From contig BCHH01000003.1 of the NCBI GenBank assembly GCA_001599595.1, forward strand, positions 2,478,263 to 2,542,262: a stretch of DNA of 64,000 bases. Reading direction: 5' to 3'. A program made the translations under genes and the position numbers. Shown one piece after another: positions 1 to 12,400 of the stretch. The first letter of the stretch is position 1. The number at the start of each line of letters is the position of its first letter. Under the pieces are notes generated by a model. The model worked only from the letters and a program-made list of their open reading frames with translations, was not told where the DNA came from and did no database searches. The stretch is from Beverwykella pulmonaria (lineage: Eukaryota > Ascomycota > Dothideomycetes > Pleosporales > Melanommataceae).

Positions 1-961
1 AGGTTGATTCCTTCGGACGGCGTTTGGGATGGACACTGACCTGTTGGCAGCGCACCGTGGTTGTCCACGCCGGCACGGACGACCTCGGCAAGGGTGGACA
101 CGAGGAGTCAAAGAAGACCGGCAATGCTGGTGGACGCCCTGCTTGTGGTAAGCCAGAGACGTCGAAGTGGCGAAGAATGCGTGCTGATCCTCAATCCAGG
201 TGTCATCGGCATCTCCTCCTAGTCGGATCGACCAGATAGACCCAAAGGGAGTGGAGAACCCGGGACTGTAGCGATGGACTTCGGCAGCCTGAAGACAATT
301 TGATTGGGAGTGGAAGCTATCTCTGTTCAAATGGTTGCAATCAGACAGTCAAAGAATAGATAAAAGTACCTCTGCCTCGCGCTACTGGAATGCATTCTTG
401 GTGATATAGTTGATCAACGTCTCGCATTCGGAGCCGTTTCTACCCATTGTTTTGAAGTGTGCGAAAGGTCAAGTGTTGGCGTTAGCTCGCCATGAAGCTC
501 GTGAGTGTAGATTCGTCTAAAGCAATTCAAGCCACTGGTAGGGACGTCCTTTTCTGGATAAAGGTGAGTGCTACCCTTGGAACTTCACTTCTACTCTCTC
601 TCCGATAATCGAAGTAACATATAGTACAGCAATCGTTGCAAAGGTGGAGGCACGTGGGAGCTGCAGGTGACGTTTTCGCCTAGACCCCGTTCACCCCACA
701 AACCCCTCGCACCTGAAGAAAGCAACAACCAACGACAACAATATAAGCACGACACAACACGACACCCGTCTTCCACCGCGCTCACACACTCGCCACTACG
801 CTCCCCAATCCAATTCCACCGTATACGCCTGGCTGCTCACTCCAAGCTACCTGGTGGCATTCTATACGTAGTCGAGGTTTGTGCGCCCCGCTATGAGAAC
901 ACAGTTGCGGTAGCTCACAGCAACCTCCAATTAGATCACTACACAACCACCACCGCGAATC
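1..961. other. Left flank and Tudor-SN upstream region
   Basis: No supportable gene. Short open frames here lack any recognisable motif. The last 200 bases are rich in CAC/CAA repeats typical of an ascomycete 5' leader. This stretch should contain the promoter and 5' untranslated region of the gene starting at 962; a gene further left may end outside the window. Confidence 0.5.
741..747 (+). promoter_or_regulatory. TATA-like element upstream of the Tudor-SN gene
   Basis: ATATAAG about 215 bases before the ATG at 962, followed by a C/A-rich leader. Fungal TATA elements are loosely placed, so this is only a candidate. Confidence 0.25.
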
Positions 962-3846
962 ATGTCCCTCCTCGAAGCAAAGGTCAAGAGCGTGCTGTCC
1001 GGCGACACCGTTATCCTCCATAACATCAACAATCCAAAGCAGGAACGTACATTGAGCCTGGCTTTCGTGTCTGCGCCTAGATTGAAGCGCGAAGGAGACG
1101 AGGTGCGTCGTACTTTGTACATACCCTGTGAGATGGAGGGTTTTCTATTGCAAGAGAAGGGCCTGCAGTGCTCTTGCAAGTTCATGCAGCTCCCCGCTGA
1201 CAAGGCAGCAACGCTGGCCTGAGGCAGTTCTGTTCTTGGGAGTAGTGAGGACATTGGCTAACCTGTTTCGTGAATATAGCAATACGCCTTCGAATCCCGC
1301 GACTTCTTGCGCCGCCTGCTCGTAGGCAAGGTCGTCCAATTTCGCGTCCTCTACAAGATCCCAACAGGCGCCAACCGCGAATATGGAATCATATCCCTCC
1401 CAAACAAGACGCAACTACCCGATCTTGCTGTTGCTGAAGGCTGGCTCAAGCTTCGAGATGACGCGGGCCGGAAGGACGACTCGGAGGAAGCTACCTCCAC
1501 ACTAGAGAAACTTCAAGCACTCGAAGCTCGCGCCAAGGCAGAATCGAAGGGGTTATGGCAGGAGTCGGGTGGCAGGATCAACTCTACGTCCGAGCTGAGC
1601 GACCCAAAGAAGTTCGTGGAGGAGCACAAGAGCACGCCCATTGACGGTAAGACGGCATGAGAGTCAATTGGGCTCGAGCTTGGCTGACTGGGGGAATAGC
1701 AATTGTCGAAAAGGTTCTCTCCGGCGACCGCCTCATCGTGCGACTGCTCCTATCACCTACTGAACACGTGCAAACCATGGTGCTCATGGCTGGCATTCGC
1801 GCACCCTCGACTAAGCGCACGAACCCATCAGATGGAAAGGAGCAGCCCGCTGAGCCGTTTGGCGAGGAAGCTCAGCAATTCGTCGAGACACGGCTGCTGC
1901 AGCGGAACATTGTCGTCAATATTCTCGGCACCAGCCCGAACGGACAGCTCGTGGCCAACATCAAGCACCCCGTAAATGGCAACATCGCACCCTTCGTGCT
2001 CAAAGCTGGTCTCGCTAGATGTACCGACCATCACACAACACTGCTTGGACAAGAGATGGGTGTGCTACGACAAGCTGAGAAGTCTGCCAGGGACAGCCGT
2101 CAGGGTGTGTTCCAGGGACACGTTGCTGCGAAGACGGCCGCTGGCGAGCTCGAGGCTGTGGTCAGCAGAGTCCAGAGCGCCGACACACTCTTTATTCGGG
2201 ACAAGTCTGGTGTGGAGAAGCGCATCAACCTCAGCAGTGTCCGACAACCAAAACCATCCGACCCCAAGCAATCGCCATGGGGAGCTGAAGCGAAGGAGTT
2301 CCTCCGCAAGAAGCTGATTGGAAAGCACGTCAAGTACCACGTCGATGGAAAGCGGGCTGCAACTGAGGGATACGAGGAGCGACAGATGGCCACAGTGAAG
2401 CTTCAAGACAAGAACATCGGCTTACTACTCGTAGAGAACGGAATGGCCTCCGTCATCCGACATCGCCAGGAAGACACGGACCGGAGCCCAATCTACGACG
2501 ATCTCCTGCTCGCTGAACAGACTGCACAACAGGAGCAGAAGGGCATATGGTCACCCAAAGCCCCCTCTACAAAGCAATATGTTGACTACTCGGAATCTCT
2601 CGAGAAGGCCAAGCGTCAGCTCGCTCTGCTCTCTCGCCAGCGCAAAGTACCGGCCATTGTCGATTTCGTCAAATCTGGGTCTCGATTCACCGTCCTCGTC
2701 CCTCGCGAGAATGCTAAGCTGACATTTGTGCTCTCTGGCATTCGTGCACCGCGCTCAGCTAGGAACCCAACTGACAAGGGTGAGCCATTCGGACAAGAAG
2801 CGCACGACTTTGCGAATAGGCGATGCCAGCAGCGAGACGTTGAGATTGATGTAGAAGACTGTGACAAGATGGGTGGCTTCATCGGCACCCTGTATATCAA
2901 CCGCGAGAACTTTGCAAAGGCGCTGCTGGAGGAGGGCTTTGCATCCGTGCACGCCTACTCCGCCGAGAAGTCTGGAAATGCCAACGAGCTCTTTGCCGCA
3001 GAACAGAAGGCCAAGGATGCGCGGAAAGGCCTATGGCAGGACTGGGATCCATCACAAGATGCGGAAGATTCCACAGCGGGCGCTGAGGCGGATGGTCAGA
3101 ACGGGGATGCCGCCGCCCCAGTAGAGCGACGGAAAGACTACCGTGACGTTGTCATCACCCACGTTGATGATGCCGGAAAGCTCAAGCTCCAGCAAGTTGG
3201 CACAGGCACATCGGCACTAACAGAGCTGATGAACGCCTTCCGAAATTTCCACCTCAATCCCTCAAATAACGCTGGTCTACCAGGTCCTCCAAAGGCCGGC
3301 GATTTTGTAGCAGCCAAGTTCACTGCCGATGATGAATGGTACCGTGCCCGCATACGACGCAACGACCGCGAGGCCAAGAAAGCAGAAGTTGTCTACATCG
3401 ACTACGGTAACTCTGAGACCATCCCTTGGTCACGCCTCCGTCCACTCTCCCAGCCCCAATTCTCCCCGCAATCCAAACTCAAAGCGCAGGCCCTCGACGG
3501 GCAACTCTCCTTCCTCCAACTTCCCACCAACCCGGAGTATCTTGCGGACTCGGTCAACTTCATTGCGCAGGAGACGGCCGACCGCCAACTCGTTGCCAAT
3601 GTGGACCAGGTCGAGAAGGACGGAACCCTGTGGGTCACCCTATTCGACCCCAAGGAGAGCAAGACGGGCGACCAGAGCGTGAATGCGGAGGTCGTGAGTG
3701 AGGGTCTGGCGATGGTTCCGAAGAAATTGAGGGCGTGGGAGCGTGGAGCGAGTGAGATCCTCGAGGCGCTCAAGAAGAGGGAGGCTACGGCTAAGGAGGA
3801 GAGGAGGGGGATGTGGGAGTATGGTGATCTGACTGAGGATGATTAG
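962..3846 (+). CDS. Tudor-SN / SND1-family staphylococcal nuclease-like protein
   Basis: Three exons (962-1102, 1280-1646, 1700-3846) join in frame to 884 residues, close to the roughly 910 of animal SND1. The order is four staphylococcal-nuclease-like (OB-fold) repeats at about 5-150, 171-305, 310-470 and 470-620, then a Tudor domain around 700-755 (WYRARI and YIDYGN are the aromatic-cage strands), then a partial fifth SN fold. The repeats share the family signature of an IRAP-type strand followed by EPFG-EA, seen in repeats 2 and 4. The family binds and may cleave structured RNA, and acts in RISC, splicing and stress granules, in cytoplasm and nucleus. Splice sites: GTGCGT...TAG (177 nt) and GTAAGA...TAG (53 nt). 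The start at 962 is the first ATG in frame with the first repeat. Identity is secure; the cellular role in this fungus is inferred. Confidence 0.93.
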
Positions 3847-6800
3847 ATGACTCCATCTATCTGTCCCAGAGCGTGAGGCATCTTGAAGCTTGGGATATGC
3901 TTGGGCCTGCAGGACGGACAAAAGAAAAGGAAAGAGAAAGTGTAAATGAGCAACGGCTACTCCAGTATGATTGTATCATGTCCAAAAAGGGACCAAAAGT
4001 AAAGGCTTGTATGGAGTCTACGGACGGTTTTTTGGCTACAAAGCTTTCGAGCACTCGATTACCCGCATAGCGAAGAAGCAAAAAAGAAGTGTTCACCATC
4101 GAACGTCGGTCGTGTGCATTGCTACGTGTCTCTATCTTGTCACTGTTTGATAGGTCCAAGGTGATGTTGTGGATGATGAATCTAATTGGATCTCAACATG
4201 ATCTTGTCTGTCTCCAACATACTGTGGTCTATCTCCAATCACGCCGGTGAACAAGCCGGGTATACCATTGAGAACATAGTCTATGTATTGCCAATATGCA
4301 CGCTTCTGTATGGTGGTAGGAGTCGGAAGCGTTCGACACACCGCTATCCTCCAGCTTGCATTGTTCCTCACACTGGTCAGCAGGTACAATATGCTATGAT
4401 GGCTCTTTGTCCATGGGGAAAAAACAGGCGAGACTCCAAGGCGTACTCGTAGTCATCCAATTCGCATACCGGTGAGCAAAGCAGAGAGCACACAACCGTT
4501 TGGCCCGAAGAAAACGGCAGCGGCCTCAGATTGCAGTCGTAGTCCTCCACCTTGCATACAACCCCTCAACCGGTGAAGAGTCATTTCGATCATGCGCACA
4601 TTGCCACCTCAATCGCATGTTCTCCCCGCACGCACGCAGCTATCTACGATTGCCAAGCCCCCCCTATCGGCGTCGGGAACGAGGACACTGACGAATTCAT
4701 CGGGCAAGAAAGCGCCGTTGTCCGTTTCTCGGAAATGCCGGTCAAGAGGTGCAATCTGGCATCTAATCATGGGTTTGTATGCTCCCCGCACGCATATGAA
4801 TGTGCATGCAGTCAATGTTCCGCAGCAGCCGTACGAGAGAGGCCAAAACAGACGAACCACCTTGCCAACACATATCCATCGACGGGGTGGAGTTTGTGAG
4901 GGCCAATGCGTTGCATACACATTTCCTAGTCTCACTATTCAACGGGTCGGATCGATCGGGTGTTTTTTGACAATGATTGGAGCGGAGGCTGGTGCTTGGG
5001 GGTTGGAGGTTGCTTCATGTTGTTCACGTCACGCCGCCAAGTCAAATAAACGAAAGCCTCACTTTGAACGAACCACAACAACACGATCCAAACCAGCCAG
5101 GCCTATTTTCTATTTGCCATAGCATGCATACCGTGCAGTTCACGTGCCTTCCAACGCATAAACCGACATGTTCGAGATGTTCCAACACACGTGTTTGACA
5201 CCCCAACCGCCTGTGTTTTGACAGCCCTACCTTTCTCGTTTGACGTCTGCATCTGTGTTTGATCGACCCACCTTCTTCGTCAGATCCCCTCCAGCAATCT
5301 TCTCGCCTCGCTGTCTCCGAAGCATGCACATGCGCGGATCCTTCAAGCTCAGATGTGTTATTGCTCCACTCACTTCCCTGACAGTCAAATCCTTGTCTAT
5401 TGGATTGCACGTGTCTCTCACCGACTTCCATATCAGCATCGGAATGGGAGACGGGTAAGTCCCGGATAGTCTATGGGGCAAGTGAAGATGTGTCCAGATG
5501 TGCTGTTCCTCGCTCCACACTCCTACTAGCTTACACCCTGTGTCAGGGTCTCGGTAGACGACGGGAGGGGCGGGTAGTGGAGGCTGGAGTGGAAACTTCG
5601 GCACATACCATACGTCTCGGCAGACGAGGCCACCTGAGTTTCATGGGCCAGGGTATGAGAAACTCAAAGTCAGTAATAGGGAGGGAGTGTGGCTGGGGTT
5701 ACGTAGTCGGGGTCATTTGAGAGTCGTCGGGGAGCGATGGCATGGAAATCGAGGGGTGATTCCGAAGGACATTGAGAATGTGACGACGACTTCGCATTGC
5801 GAGGAGATGAGGATTGGATTTCACAGACACACGCAAATCCGGGGTCACTCGGAAAGCGAAAGCGAGATCGAGATGGAAAAAAGGGGAGATGGAAATAGAT
5901 CATAAAAGCAATCGCAAGCGCGAGCACAAGCGTACGCCCAACATGTGCCAATGACGAGGTGGCGAAGATCTAGACAAGCTCAAATAGGAAATCAAACAAT
6001 GGTTCCGTGCCCAAATCAGCGACATGCGCAGCACCATAGCTGCTTCAACGATGTGCTGTTCGCAAAAGCAAAAAAAAGGTACTACCAGCCAGCCAGCCTC
6101 GAACTCACGTCAAGGTGCGAAGAGACAAAAAGTTAGATCGAAGACGTGATCAGACGAAAACCTTAGTGGAAGAAGTAAGTGCATAGGAAAGGGAACCGTA
6201 AGATTGATTGCTCTCGAGTAGGTGACGTGCCGTAACTACCTATCTGTTATCTGATTCGATATCCATCTTTGCAGTCTTGGGTTGCCCGAAATAGCGCCCT
6301 TTCCTTTTCAGCTCAGTGCTGTCATCACATCCCGTCGTGTTGTCATTGTTCGTAGCATAGCTCAGCTCAGCTCAGCTAGCTGCCCACATGTTCCTCGTGT
6401 CTCATCTCGTCTCGTGCTCTTCGTGCAAAACAAATCCAAATTGAAAGAAAATGGAGAACAAAGGGGTATTAAAATCCACCAGCCGAAATCCCTCCCGTAG
6501 GAGCAGGTATTTTGTGAAACGAACTCATGGAAAGATATTGAGAATGAAAATAATAATAAGCGCTGATGAGAGTTATCCAAAGTAAGAAAATAGAAAGCTG
6601 CCAGACAGAACAAAGTGTGACAAGCATATCCGATCGTACAATCTCGTTCCGTCGTGGCCTTGGGCTCCCACGCATGCAAGAATTTGTGTGCGTGAGCGTC
6701 CTGTATCTAGCAAACAATACCGTGTGACCTGCACTGTCGCGAAAAAACGCAAACAAGAACGCGAACAAACACGGTAGAGCGAACAAAGTAGTAGAAGGGA

Positions 6801-7096
6801 AATCCTGCAAACGCCTGAACGCGGCAAGGGAGTAGATGCACTGACAAACTTTTTCTTCCGACGGAAGGGAGATGATGCCCTACCGAACTTTTGTGCAATC
6901 AAAGCTTTTGGGGACACTCCGAACCGCCCAATGAAAAAAGTTTCAGAGCAAAATGAAATGGTGAAGAAAATGGGGTATGGGAATGCACCAGAAAACAAAC
7001 GTAGCGAAATCGGAATCCAACAACCGCCTTATCAGATCCAGATAGCGCAGTGATGCGAAGGTTCAAAAAGAACTCCGTTCCATGCCGAGGAGACAC
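3847..7096. other. 3.25 kb between convergent genes, no convincing gene
   Basis: This holds the 3' ends of the convergent Tudor-SN gene and of the gene ending at 7097. Many short overlapping frames exist on both strands, none with a motif I recognise. A minus-strand frame at 5670-5951 starts with ATG and a hydrophobic stretch (see findings). A short AGCTC tandem lies at about 6359-6378. Confidence 0.5.
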
Positions 7097-9397
7097 TCAG
7101 TTGTACTCGAGTTCTCGACGACGACGCTGAAGCACACGTCTTTCTCCTTCGCGCCTACTCGTATGGCTGCCCCGTTCACTCCTCACAGAGGACTCTTCGG
7201 CCTCCCTTCTGGCTTGGCTGGCCATGATAGCTTTGGTACCCTTGTTGTTGCCCAGCACGCTTCCCCTCTCGCTTCTGTACACGTTTTCCGGCCGACTCCC
7301 TGGGTTGCCGATGACGATATCAGCCATACCATCTTCGGTGGGGTTGATAGAAAGAGTGCGGCCTTCCATGTCGCCATTGAACTGCAGACTTAAAGGTGCA
7401 GTCGCGTCCACACGGAGCCGGATTTCGCCAGTACCACCGCCATTCGTCACAGTAGTACGATTGGACATGCTGATACGGCTTGCTTTGTCACTGCCTTTGC
7501 TGCGAGACGATCCGGCGTCTGATGGACCAGAGGGTACTCGTGATGCCCTCTTGGCAGCTTTGTGGACTTTGTCGATCCATGGTTCATTGCTACCGCGTGT
7601 ATTACGCAGATATTCTTCGGCGTCTAGGGTGGCCCGAATGTTCTTGGCCTCGGCGATTTGCTCTTCGCGACGGCGAGCATCCGTATCCGTTTGCCGACGA
7701 CGGGTTGGAATGATGGCATCTTCATCGTATATCCTCGAGCTTCGCTTGCCTTCGTCTGTGTACATCTTGGAGCTAGGTTTCACCTCCTGTGCATATATTC
7801 TTGAGTTTCGGTTGGCCCGTCGCTTCTCTTCGGCCTCGAGCTTCACATCGTAGCCCTGGTATGATTGGCGTCGTTGGGCTCTCGAGCTCTCGACAACAAC
7901 TTGCGCGTTGCGCGCAGACTCGAATGCTGACTGGGCCTTGGGATGTTGAATAAGAGCCGGCCGAGATACAGATGAAGTCCGCGATGGTGCAACAGTGCTT
8001 ACTCGCGTGGACCGAGGGTCTCGCTCTCGAGGACGTTCGGGAAGAGTCTGGGACTGAGACATACGACGGTCTGAGTTGTAGACCTGAGTGGTAGCTGTGT
8101 GTCGGAGGCTCGGACGCCGTTGTGTGGGAGTCTTCGTTGGAGGAGGTGGAGGAGGAGGAGGCATGAGTGCGCGGCTATTGCGGTTTTTGCGAGTGTTGCG
8201 AACCTCGAATTCCTCCTCGTCTGAAGATTCATCTTCGGAGCTTCCCGATTCGAATTCTGATGGGAGAAGTCGAGCTTGTCTCGGGTTCGGAGCAGGCGGG
8301 GCATATCGTGCAGACGGCATGCTTTCAGCAGGCTGTTCTTGCGTGACTACCGCCGGCCCGTAACCAGAAACGGGTCGACGAGTGTGGTAGTTGGACGAGG
8401 TTCGAGATGGCATTGGAGGCCTCTGCATCTGGACATCGTACGCCTGGGACGACGTCGGCATTGGGTGCCCTAGCCCTGAGAGGTAATAATTGGGTTGAGG
8501 TGGTGGCATGAAGGGAGCCATTTGGGGAGGTTGGAAGTGCATGGTTGAGTAGGCAGACGATGAGGGTGGAGGGCCGCGGAGGTCTTGAGGATTTGAATAC
8601 AGTGGGGCCTGCATGCCGGAAGCCCAGTAATTTCCAGCATCCCCTGCGTGATAACTCATAGGGCGAACAGGGCGGGTGGTCGACGACGACCGTCGACGTG
8701 TGCTCTGGGCGGGCTGGACGATGGCTGAACCCTGCATGTAGGGACCAGCCCGGTTATACGTCGGCGACTGTGGGGAGGAGATGTACGAGGGGGCGGAGCG
8801 TTGATCGAAGGGCGGGTACGAGACGTCGAGGCCAGAGTCGAGGGGAGAGGGCTCGTTTCTGCGTCCTCGCGACGATGGGACTGCATTGGGACCACACGTC
8901 TGGCAGTTGGGGTCGGTGCAATCCTGCGTCTCTGCCGTCTGCCTGCGCTCCCTAGGCTTCCTCGTCGAAACGGAGCCGGACCTCTGCGGGGCCTTGCGCG
9001 GGCTGCTCTGGCTGCTGTGCTTGCGGTCGTCGCCAATGGTGGGGCGTCTCTTGATGGCAGGACTGGCGGGAGGGAGTGAAGCAGCGCTCGCCGGGGCACT
9101 TGGCGGGCTACTTAAAGCCGAATCAGCACTGCTCATGGTCCCTGCATAATGCGAGCTATACCCAGAATCGCTCTGGAGGTCGACTTGGACGACCTTCTCG
9201 ACAGGCGGCGACTTGTCGATGCCCAAGTCTGAAGGATGCGATCGCTTTGCGGCGACGTTGGCGGCGGGCGACCTGCGGAACGACTCGAGCACAGGGTCGT
9301 TGCGGTCGTCGTAGCTATCGTGGTTGTCGTGGCTGTCGCTGTTGTCGGAGTCGTAGTCCTCAACAGTGGGCTGGAAATTGAGAGCTGGGCCGGCCAT
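7097..9397 (-). CDS. Long, intrinsically disordered protein of unknown function
   Basis: Single exon, 766 residues, ATG at 9397 and TGA at 7097. Composition is dominated by S, P, R and acid residues. Visible features are an acidic, D/S/N/H-rich head (residues 10-35), a short cysteine motif CTDPNCQTC near residue 160, proline-rich and tyrosine-rich middle segments, an acidic SSEDESSDEEEF block followed by a poly-proline run, a basic/acidic segment of predicted helical character (roughly 530-620), and one patch near the C-terminus (about 650-700) that looks ordered: an alternating hydrophobic strand pattern around LRVDATAPLSLQFNGDMEGR. The tail is highly basic. I do not recognise a named domain. 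Coding status rests on frame length, codon regularity and an internally consistent composition. A GGT/ACC microsatellite lies just upstream in the leader. A scaffold or signalling adaptor is possible but unproven. Confidence 0.8.
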   Translation of the reverse strand: MAGPALNFQPTVEDYDSDNSDSHDNHDSYDDRNDPVLESFRRSPAANVAAKRSHPSDLGIDKSPPVEKVVQVDLQSDSGYSSHYAGTMSSADSALSSPPSAPASAASLPPASPAIKRRPTIGDDRKHSSQSSPRKAPQRSGSVSTRKPRERRQTAETQDCTDPNCQTCGPNAVPSSRGRRNEPSPLDSGLDVSYPPFDQRSAPSYISSPQSPTYNRAGPYMQGSAIVQPAQSTRRRSSSTTRPVRPMSYHAGDAGNYWASGMQAPLYSNPQDLRGPPPSSSAYSTMHFQPPQMAPFMPPPQPNYYLSGLGHPMPTSSQAYDVQMQRPPMPSRTSSNYHTRRPVSGYGPAVVTQEQPAESMPSARYAPPAPNPRQARLLPSEFESGSSEDESSDEEEFEVRNTRKNRNSRALMPPPPPPPPTKTPTQRRPSLRHTATTQVYNSDRRMSQSQTLPERPRERDPRSTRVSTVAPSRTSSVSRPALIQHPKAQSAFESARNAQVVVESSRAQRRQSYQGYDVKLEAEEKRRANRNSRIYAQEVKPSSKMYTDEGKRSSRIYDEDAIIPTRRRQTDTDARRREEQIAEAKNIRATLDAEEYLRNTRGSNEPWIDKVHKAAKRASRVPSGPSDAGSSRSKGSDKASRISMSNRTTVTNGGGTGEIRLRVDATAPLSLQFNGDMEGRTLSINPTEDGMADIVIGNPGSRPENVYRSERGSVLGNNKGTKAIMASQARREAEESSVRSERGSHTSRREGERRVLQRRRRELEYN

Positions 9398-9462
9398 GGT
9401 TGCTGTCAGTGGTGGTGATGGTGAGCGGCGTGGCTCTAAGAGGACGAAGAGGCGGCGGCGTC

Positions 9463-9495
9463 GGCGGTGGTGGTGGTGGTGGTGGTAGTGGTGGT
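9463..9495. repeat. GGT trinucleotide microsatellite
   Basis: About ten GGT-like units with one AGT interruption, 66-98 bases upstream of the ATG of the minus-strand gene at 9397. It would read as ACC repeats in that transcript's leader. Confidence 0.85.
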
Positions 9496-12400
9496 GAGCG
9501 ACGCTCAGCGCAGTAGTCCGGCGGGACGAATGCGACGGCGCGAAAAAAAGACCCTCACGACGTATGCGTCGACGGGGAGACTCGTGCGACGGGTGGAGAA
9601 CAAGAAGGCGTCGACATCAACGAGCGCGTAAGAGCAGTGGTCGTGGGCTACGGGATCATGGCGGGGCGAGGTGCGAGGGCGGGAGGAAGGATGATATGAC
9701 GAGGTGGGTGTAAGGAGGGAGGCAGCTGGGAGTTTTTCAGAAGCACTTGAGATCCCCGCCGGGCAACGAAGGAAGAATGGTCAGCGCCTGCCAGACCGGA
9801 CTAGCGTGTTTTGGGCGCAGTCTCTGGTATCCTGGGCCGTAAGAGCGGAATTTGGCACAGATGGCAACCCAACCCAACGGCGAGCAGCAGCGTAAGCCAG
9901 CCTTTGGCTCTCTGCCACCGCCGCCAGGCCGCATTGGCATGTCTGTCTGTCTGTCGCTCGCCCGCCCGCCGTGGTTCTGTTGCCTCCAGCACCTTTGCCT
10001 CTGGGCTCTGGGCAGGTAGATGCATCCCCACACACCCATCCGCCTCACCCTTCGCTCCTAGCCGGCCCGCCATTGGCCGCCATGCCAGAGGATTCAACCA
10101 GGACACTAACGCCGCGTCCCCTTCTGCATTGGTCCCGCTGGAACGCTGGAGAGCTTCTCTCTGTGCCCGCCACCACAAGGGGAGTGCCCTTGACCGTCAG
10201 AGGCCGCCGCGGCCAGCATGTGGTGGCTGGATGAATATATCGCATACCGCCGTCGATCGCTTCATATTCATCAGGCCTCCCCGTCGCGCACTCTCGAGGC
10301 CCGCACAGCCGAGACGAAAAACACTCTCCCGACCGGCGCAATATGCTGCTGAGCATGCCCTGGCAATCACGCGGGTAATCGTGGACCGCCCGCCTGCCCT
10401 ACGACGTCCCCCCTCACCCATTGGCTTGCTGCGCAGAGGGATGCGCAATGCCCACCGTCCCGGCCTCGCTTGGCCTCACGCAGAACACAACTGGCGTGCG
10501 TGTGTGGCCCTCGTCCCTCGCCCGCCCCCAGCTCTGGCCAGAGTGGTGGTCAGAAGGGTATTTTCTGGTCGAATCGAGCTATCTGAAACCTCGTCGAAGC
10601 TGCTCCGGGACTGCCCGCGTACCGCCCTACCGCAGGCCCTTCCATGCTATTTCTGCTCTCCACACCTCGTCCTCCATCTGCGCCGCGCGCGCGCATCTCA
10701 CCGCCTCTTTGGCAGCTCTGAACTACCAATTGGGCCCTACATAAATCGGGAATGCTCTTACAACGGTAGCTAGCCCTTTTCCTGCTAGCGAATGGTCACT
10801 TCTGGTCACGTTCGCTACCTCTCGATGCTCGGTGGCCATAGCTACCGCATCTGTCTGACGTGGTAAATATACACACAATTAAGTCTCCCTCGTGCTTTTT
10901 TTTCTCGCCATTCTCCAAATCGCCCTGTCAGCCTCTGTTGTTTTTCTAGTCAGCCACGTCAGTTCCGCCTTGAAGCGTACCCGCTATGCAGGAACAGCAA
11001 GCATCCCCACATCCATCCACCAGTCTCGCACACTGGAAAAAAACTCTGTCCTTTCGCCACCTCAAGAATATCAGACGCGGTACGCGTTGCTTTACTGGTC
11101 AGCGCTCATCCTACCCATGCTGCACATCACCTTTTCCAGAACATCTCTGCCGCCCCACCAGCGCACCGCATCCCAACATTGATCCAACAATATATAGACA
11201 CTTGTATCCGGTGTAATCCGCCCGCCTCGTTTCCGAGATCACCTCGCTGATGCTAACCAACGTCCGGTGAGAGTTTCACGTTCTGAGCCAGCGTTCACCT
11301 ACAGAGACGCACACCCAAACAGAAGAAGCGATCAGCGAAAGGCGAACGGCGGACGGCGGACGGCGGAACGGAAATCTACGCCCAGGATGTCGCCAGTCGT
11401 GCCACTCAAGATGAGTGTTGTGGTATACTCCGAGGTCCCTCCGAGCCGCACTAAACCCAACCCCTCCTCCGGTTTCCACATTCTAGGATGGATTCCTGTC
11501 CAGCACGAGTAGGAAAAATAAAACATCAGAAAGAGTACATAGTGCGACCACTCATCCCAGTTCCATCCTCTTCGGGCAACTGACATTCAGCTTTGTGGCC
11601 GCAAGTGATAGTGGCACATGCCATTGCACGCCATCATATTAGGTTTGGTGACAACCGACACGAGCGCTGCCGTGGTCTCGAATGCTCGAATGAATTAGGC
11701 TTGTCCAATACTCCCGCACCCTCCTCCTATCCTGTATCATGACGTTGACTTTCTGATACTACTGTGGCTTCCATCGCAAAAGGATAACGTCCACGGCTCT
11801 TTTCGTTTGATGTCAGGTGCATGAGCGTAGTATCGAGCGGCAGTGGTCTCCACGCATCGCATAGGGACGATCGAGAGACTAATTCCCACTCTATGCTTTT
11901 CACTGACACTCATTAGACCCTAAAGGCACTAGAGGTGTGCAAGGATGACCCAACTCGATGAGCCCTGCTGCCATGCAGAGACGAGATCTGTGGCTTGATC
12001 AGATCTTGTCATGGATTGGCGCGATATCGACATCTCGTACGACAGTGGCACTTCCTTACGTATTTGCCCCCCTCCCTTGAGCTCCCGAGGACAAGACCTC
12101 TGTCGAAGTAGGGCAGAGGACGCTCATGGAACCTCGACAACTCTTAAACATCCGAGAGTTGAATTGTCGCCTACCAGAAATATTTTTTATAAGGCCACTT
12201 CCCTTGGAATCGCAAAGTAGTCCTTTGGAACTTGTCACCTTCTGAGGCGGCAGCTCGGTGTGAGTCTATACCCTTGAATTCTCGTAGTGGCTGTTTTTGG
12301 GGTATCCTTTCAAAGTTCTTGTTCGAATCCGCTCGCACCGTTGCTTTTTTGTCACCCACCCATCGGCATACAGTATCGGTAAGTTTTCATCATAGACGTT

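Noticed and set aside
4330..4880. Apparent degenerate direct repeats (GTAGTC-TCCA--TTGCATAC and CTCCCCGCACGCA units)
   Set aside because: Matches are short and unevenly spaced. Not enough to call a repeat array.
4592..5122. 176-codon plus-strand ATG frame
   Set aside because: No recognisable domain, irregular composition, and located in the convergent 3' region of two genes.
9811..10773. 320-codon open frame on the plus strand
   Set aside because: It opens with TTG, has arginine/proline-rich composition typical of GC-rich non-coding DNA, and lies in the upstream region of the minus-strand gene at 9397. No motif.
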